From Malus domestica (taxonomy: Eukaryota > Streptophyta > Magnoliopsida > Rosales > Rosaceae), in NCBI RefSeq assembly GCF_042453785.1, contig NC_091661.1, positions 29,999,501 to 30,063,500 of the forward strand: DNA of 64,000 nucleotides. Reading direction: 5' to 3'. Position numbers and translations under genes: made by a program. The notes below the pieces were generated by a model, which was not told the origin of the DNA, ran no database searches, and saw nothing but the letters and a program-made list of their open reading frames with translations. Each line of letters opens with the position of its first letter. Positions within the stretch are counted from its first letter, which is position 1. Positions 57,689 to 64,000 of the stretch are shown here, piece by piece.

Positions 57689-60453
57689 TGACACACCCCG
57701 TCCCGAAGGAGGGCATGCTGGCCGTCACGTGAGAGTGACGTAACCATTTGCACAGTACGGAAGCTTTAATTATACAATTTATAAGTTGATACACCCGAAG
57801 GTGAGTCCTAATTTTGTCCAATCTGTCAGAACACCGTCGAATTCCTCGTAGTCACCACACCTTTGTGATTCCTGAACCTGGAGGGGCGCAAAACCAAAAT
57901 TGAGTGGGTCAGTAAAACAATTCTTTTCCAAATCCAAACATTTCTCAAAACGTTGTAACCCCTCTCCGTAAAACCTGTATACTTTCCCAGAAATGTAAAA
58001 TATAAATATACATATATATTCTCAAAACTTCATTTTTACTATCTCAACATTATCTCTTTATCAATCATGCCATGCCATGTCATCTCAACATTTCTCATAT
58101 TAATTATGCCATGCCACATCATCTCAACAGTAATAAGGTATGAATGCATCAACATAATCATATCAGGTGCAAGAAAGTAATCAACCGTAGGCCCTCTAAT
58201 AGCCCTATACGGTTGAACCTAGAGCTCAAAATCTATCATTATCACTCTACCGGAATCACCTCTGTGACCCGTCCGGCCTTCTGCACACAAGTTACGCTCT
58301 AGTGCTTCTCATAAATCATCTGTGCACATAATCTAAGGTCACCCACCAGTCGGAATCTCACTAACACTCTCGCGACTGGTCTGTCGTACCCACTCCGCGT
58401 GGACTGTACGACTAGCATCTACTTGGATCCAAGGCGAGCGTGCGATGCGGTGAATACTATAAGCACTAAACCATGGTGCAGGATTTGAGCTCAATATATA
58501 TCATCATCATCATAACAGTAATTAAATACTCATCTGTGCGTCCACCGCACCATTTCATACATATGCATCATAAATCAATTCTTACCTGTGCGTCCACCGC
58601 ACCAATTCATACATATGCATCATAAATCAATTCTTACATGTGCGTCCACCGCACCAATTCATACATATGCATCATATATTAATTCATGCATGGCATTTCA
58701 ACTCACATTTCTATATACTTTTCATATCAATTCTATGCATGGTATTTCACTTCCCGTTTTTCCACATAACTCATATGCATTTCATTTTAAACATAATTTC
58801 ATGCATTTTCAATTTCTGGGAAAACGTTAAGTATATATATATATACGGAAAACAAAACTGCCCACTCACCTGGAGTTCATCCAACAACTCCCTAGCACCA
58901 CACATCAAGGCGTCACGACGATCGCCGCCTAGAATAGTAATCAAATCCAACCTCAGAATTCATATCGATAGAATATTTAACTTATATAAAATACGTCACT
59001 ACGTAGTTCGATCCGGAAGATCTGCCACTCAGATTTTAAATCCATAACTTCCAGAGGTCCACAATATATCTCTAGGACAACATCCTAAAATTTCATTACC
59101 ATCCAACGGTCGGATCTCCGTCAATTTCCAAAACTAAGTGACGGTTAACATTTTATATTATGGACTTACAATTCCAATTCCGGAAGATCCGTAACTCGGA
59201 TTCCCAATCCGTAAGTTCCAATAATCCTCAAATATTACGTACTATAACGTATCAAAGTTTGGTGATGATCCAACGGTCGGATCATCAATTCACATTTTCA
59301 CCTAAATGTGAAAACTATAAAACGTTATTTGAACACCTAACCAACAATCTTCAATAACTTTCTCATACGGTGTTCAATTTAGGTATATGAATATACCACA
59401 GTGATCTACTCGACGTCACGGACGTCGACATATTTTTAAAATAATTTTATTTTTATTTTTTATTTTTACTGTAGCACCTTCTTCTTCCTTGGGTCGCCGG
59501 ACTGGTTTTTCCGGCGGCCGTTTTCTGAACAGTTTTTCAAATTGCCATAACTTTGTCATTTCTCAACGAAATCAAGTGATTCAAAAACGAAAGTTGTAGC
59601 CCTTGAAGAGACAAAGAGAATGGTACCTTGCACAACACCTAGTTCGCCGTGGTTTGGCCGGAAACTGCCTCGAAAGCCTCGGAGGTCGCCGGAAACTGGG
59701 TATTTTTCAAATGAGTATAACTTCTTCAATACTCAACGAAATTGAGTGAAACAAAAAGGAAAGTTGTAGTACTTGACGAGACGAAGAGATTGATACCTAC
59801 CTCGACTCCTAACTCGCCGGAGATTCGCCGGAAAACGCCTCGAAAGCTCCGGCCAAATTTTGAACTTGTCGATCTCCGTGTTCTTACGTCCAAAAACTTC
59901 CAACGAAGCACTCCGAGCTTCCTTGGGACCTCACTAAGCTCACTATGAGCTTGGATTGTCCTAAAAATCAACCAATTCAAAGCTCATGAACAGTACACTT
60001 TCATGGGGAGTTTAGAATCTAGGTTTTCCGAAGTAAAACTTACCTGAAATGGATACCAACGTGATCGTGAAGTCCTCAGGATTCCAATGGTGGTCTCAAA
60101 CTTGACGTTGGTATAGATTTAGGGTGGTTTTGGTGGTGGTCCGTGTGAGTTCGAAGGAGAGAGACAGAGAGAGTGAGAAATCGTGAAGGAGGAGAGAGAA
60201 AGACAGTGAACGGGAAATGAGGAGGGTTTTGAGGGATGTGGGGATCCCACGTGGTCCTTATTCCAATCTCCAAACACCAAACTTTAACATTTTAACCTAA
60301 AAATCTAAGTTCCATCCTTATTAAATTCCATTTTATTTTCAAACTTAGGAACCTAGATAATTAGCAACCTGAGCTTCACAAATTTAGTATTTCTTAAGGG
60401 CAATTTCGTTCATTCACAGCCACGAATATAATAATTTGGAACGGGCTGTGACA
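57689..60453 (-). repeat. long LTR (3' LTR) of a Ty3/gypsy fossil
   Basis: Read on the minus strand, the LTR starts TGTCACAGCCCGTTCC right after the typical pol end (AATTTCGGGGACGAAATTC). It finishes GGGACGGGGTGTGTCA at 57689. This gives TG...CA ends and a length of about 2.77 kb. It contains a three-copy 52-bp tandem repeat. The partner LTR must lie beyond the right edge of the window, so its age cannot be estimated from LTR divergence here. Confidence 0.75.
58534..58690. repeat. 52-bp tandem repeat, three copies, inside the LTR
   Basis: CTGTGCGTCCACCGCACC followed by ATTTCATACATATGCATCAT recurs with a period of 52 bases, starting at about 58534, 58586 and 58638. The copies are nearly identical, so amplification is more recent than the general decay of the element. 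Confidence 0.92.
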
Positions 60454-62989
60454 ATCTTCCCTCCTTATAGAATTTCGTCCCCGAAATTCCAGCAACCAAC
60501 CAATTCATCAACACTTATACCAACCTCGGTAAGTTTCTTTCATCCGATTCTTTTTCTCCCACGTAATTTTCTTCCACTGAATGATTCCTTCACAAAACTT
60601 TTACCATTTACTCTATCTTAACTCTCAGGACCTTCTTTTTCCAATCCAAATTCTACTTTTCTAAGGTGAACACTTCTAAAATATAAAACCATTTACCTTA
60701 TATACTCGATTAGTGGCATATCCATCTGTTGATGTCTTTTGCCATTCCTGGTTACTTCAGGTTAACTTAATCACCTGAATACTTTGAGGAAACTCATCCA
60801 TAGTCTCAGGGTCTACTAAAACTCTTTCTTGATCGAATCCTTCTCTACCCAGAAACATTCCATTCACAAGTCATCAAAAACCGACTCACATGACACATTT
60901 CATGATCCTTATGGCGTTACTTCGGAAACTGCACAACCAACATACTTAAGAAACTCAGCAGTTCCTTAAACCAATTCTCTTTTCCATAAAACAAATAAGT
61001 AATGTTGCACTGTCTGGGAAAGGTTGTTACTTAACACTGGAGTAAATGTACTAACTTGTTACTTAACAAGTATAACTTCTTCTCGATCTTCCATTCTTAA
61101 CTTTACTTTAGTTGATTTCCAATCCACAAGAAGATAATCTTGGCAAGCGTACTAGATATTAATTCTTACTGCAGTCTTCTTATCAAGTGCTTCAGCTAGA
61201 ACAAACTTTACGATCACCCTGATCGTACAATCATGTTCATTAAGCAATACAATTCACTTTCGCTGCCTCATATCAAAATCCTTCCAAGTAATGGATATTG
61301 AAGACTCTTTTGATTTGTAAAATCTTGCATTCTCACTAAAATATAATGTCTCCATAACTTCACAGCAAGGATGGTAATCGTGACTTCCAAATCACTAGTA
61401 GGGTAATTCATCTCATGAGATTCCATTTGTCGTGAAACGTATGCAATCACCCTAACATTTGCATTAGTACATATCCAAGAACATTTAATGTAACATCACC
61501 ATATACCGATAATTATCGCTATCTTCTGGGAATATTAAAATACGTGCATGAGTGAGGAAATACTTCAGTTGTTGAATCCTTTGCTTACAATTCCTTCCCA
61601 CTCATACATAACCTCTTTTCTCATCAGTCTCGTTAATGACAACGCAATGACTAAAAATTCTTTCACAACCATCCAAAATAGCCTGGTAAGCTAAGAAATT
61701 CCAAATCTCAATTACGACTCGTGGTTGTTCCAAATTCTCAATTTCTGCTATCCTTTAAGGATTCACTTGAATACCTTAAGCAGACATAACAAATTTTAGA
61801 ATGCCACTTGATCCATTTAACTTTAGCTTTTGCTAAACTTAGCATACAACTAACGTTCTCTCAATCTTTGCTTCATTGACTTAATACGTTTACATGCTCT
61901 GCTCTAGGCTTAGAGTATACCAGAATATCTTCAATGAAAATGATATCTATTTATCAAGGCATTATTAGAATACTTCATCCAATAACTCATAAAACAGCAT
62001 GAGTATCCATATAGCATCACCAAACTTCATAAAAACTATAACAAGTCCAGAAAACCATCTTATGATCAACGTCACTTATAATATTCAATTGGTAGTAACC
62101 AGATCTCAATTCAATCTTTGAATCTTCGCAATTACTTTTGAGCTGGTTAAATAAACATCAGTACATCACCATGGATAACGGTTCTCAATCGTTACCCGAC
62201 TCCATTATCTATAATCAAGGAATAGTCTTTAAAGTCCATTTTCTTTCTCACCAACAAACTGGTGCTCCTCAACAGTGTTGTACTAGGTTGAATAAAACTT
62301 TTATCAACCAATTCTCTCAACTGAATTTCCAATTCCCTTAACTCATCATGAACCAATCTTTAACATAAATTTATACCTGGCAACAAATCAATAATGAACC
62401 TCATATCTCTGCCTGAAGACAATCCAGGTATACTTTCAGAGAAGACATCAAGAAAAGTCTAACCCTTTCGACATTATTCACACTACTCCAAACAACATCA
62501 TTTAGCACCACATGAGCTAAGTATTTTTGACAGCCTTTCAAAACAATCTCTTTGCTTTCACAGCATAAATAATGGCTGAACTCACTTCACTTTGCATACT
62601 TACAAAAGTAATCTCTGGTCATCCAGATCGATGGAAAGTGACTGGTTTCCCGTAACAATCCATTTAGTCACAATTATAACCAACCACTCTAATGGAAATA
62701 ATTTAACCGACACAATACATACTTTATTAATACTGAACATTCTAAATAAGTACAACACTAACATAAAATAACCTACCGGTTTGCTTGCTTAACGAATCCA
62801 CGAATGAGTTATTAATATTACGGTCTGCAGCCCGCAATACTGATAAATCATCGTTGTCTCGATAAGTAGGCAACCACTCACAAAGATATAACATTACTAT
62901 TTTGTCACTCAATGCAAAATACATACACTCGTCTCAACTACATTTATTTACCACTCTCTAGGTAATATCATACATAATAAGAAATATAT

Positions 62990-63245
62990 CAGCCGAAGTC
63001 AACTAGAATGACCAATACGGTTGATTCAACTCTTATCTCAATAATACGTCGGCCGGATCCACTCCGCGTGGTCGGCACGGCCGAGCCTATAACTCACCAA
63101 TTTCTCATGTGTCAGTCAAATCCATTTCTCATGGTCCGTACGGCTGAACATATAACTCATCAAATATCTCTGTACTCACGGTCAATCCGACCAAACTACT
63201 AAATCCATAACTCTGCTGAATCGACACTATGATTTCATGGAAAAT
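62990..63245. repeat. LTR-like segment inside the gypsy fossil
   Basis: Words such as ATACGGTTGA and CCACTCCGCGTGG occur here and in the LTR at about 58200-58410. The segment interrupts the expected path between gag and RT and may be a piece of another element. The similarity is short. Confidence 0.35.
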
Positions 63246-64000
63246 TGTTGAGTACAACTGATTCTAGGGACGATTCACAACTCTGTGTCCCTTCTGTTCA
63301 CATAAACACATTCATTAATTTCACATTTCCCAAAGTGTTAATTTTGTACATGCTGCACAAAGTACATTTCCTTTACTCGAGACACCTTGTCTCAAATATC
63401 GGGGATTACCAGTATATCCATCACTTTTATTCTGACCAGCGACATTAAAACCTCAGCTGGAAAAATTAACTCTAGCTTCACTTCTTTCGAAGCTCTGAAT
63501 CTTTCTATATCCTTGATATGACGAATCATTAACTTTATCGTCTTCTTTTAATTCCCATTCTTTTCTTATTCTTCTTTATTCTCGTTGCTCATGTTCTCAG
63601 AGTCCTCAAGGCTCAACAACATCTTGTATACTCCTGGTAAGAAGTACAATGGATAGTGGTCACCCAAAATACCACTTCCCTTTTTGCCACCCAGCTTAAA
63701 ACAACATAACACCTCCACCAAATTAACAACAATATCTGGATGGAACGAGGCAAGTCTGAAAACTTTCTATAATATCCCTCGATCATCACCTTCCTTGTCT
63801 CATATTTGTAAACTCTTGTTTACTACCATCAATAAATGCCGGAGGGATAAACTTTTCCTTAAAAATTTTTAAATCGGCTGATTCCTCTGGTGACAACAAT
63901 TAACATTCCTGTTTCCACCAGGATGCAAATTCATACCCAAAACCAGGTAGTCGTCTCGACCCACCTGTCAGAAGGAAATTTCCTTTGACTTGCATAATCT

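Larger units (their letters stand above)
57689..64000 (-). mobile_element. Ty3/gypsy LTR retrotransposon fossil, incomplete in window
   Basis: The element is oriented right to left. Remnants of gag (capsid region, about 63990-63430), reverse transcriptase (about 62340-61900), the RNase H start (about 61450-61270) and the 3' LTR (57689-60453) occur in that order. The stretch between RNase H and the LTR is too short for a complete integrase. The coding part carries many breaks (well over ten) and encodes nothing functional. It looks old by the degree of decay. The 5' LTR lies outside the window. Confidence 0.8.

Overview
The window is plant nuclear DNA, AT-rich outside the genes. Intron-rich genes with GT-AG junctions are separated by MITEs, tRNA-derived SINE pieces, a hairpin-shaped Mutator-like element and a decayed Ty3/gypsy retroelement. 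The gene products look like eudicot proteins. The style of the repeats suggests Rosaceae (apple/pear type), but that is an impression and was not tested.

Layout from left to right. 0.6-1.5 kb holds repeats. 2.9-6.2 kb (+) is a C2H2 zinc-finger protein gene with nine coding exons. 7.5-8.3 kb (+) is a single-exon membrane protein of the DUF7733 type. 9.4-12.3 kb (-) is SKP1-like protein 21. 15.5-17.9 kb (+) is a TIC32-like short-chain dehydrogenase whose promoter is a direct tandem duplication. A chloroplast atpA fragment sits at 18.1 kb. 19.1-23.5 kb (-) is a YODA-type MAPKKK with short upstream ORFs in its predicted leader. 24.9-26.0 kb is a foldback Mutator-like element with a perfect 9-bp target-site duplication. 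26-34 kb is gene-poor and holds SINE-like repeats, a broken LSI2-like transporter gene and duplicated repeat blocks. 34.7-37.2 kb (-) is a hydroxyproline-rich protein gene of the At5g52430 type. 37-44 kb is MITE-rich and without a recognisable gene. 44.1-46.2 kb (+) is HCF106 (thylakoid TatB). 46.7-51.6 kb (-) is MTB, the METTL14-type m6A writer subunit. 54.0-55.9 kb (-) is a DCR-like BAHD acyltransferase. 56.3-56.8 kb (-) is a broken fragment of the RAD5A N-terminus. 57.7 kb to the window end (-) is a fossil Ty3/gypsy element with one long LTR and gag and RT/RNase H remnants.

The intact genes do not form a pathway. They are unrelated housekeeping or developmental genes: ubiquitin ligase adaptor, stomatal/embryo MAPK signalling, thylakoid protein export, mRNA methylation, cuticle formation. 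Exon joins were derived by hand from splice sites, reading phase and remembered family sequences. All seven spliced coding models, and the single-exon gene, close in frame. UTR limits and transcription starts are not directly visible.

The most interesting observations are the hairpin MULE with a foreign-looking loop, the duplicated TIC32-like promoter, the AUG-UAA and other micro-uORFs in the YODA leader, the duplicated linker of HCF106, a four-copy 16-residue repeat in the At5g52430-like protein, and a Tourist-like MITE family with repeated terminal motifs near 0.6 and 40.3 kb. No clearly new multi-gene system was found.
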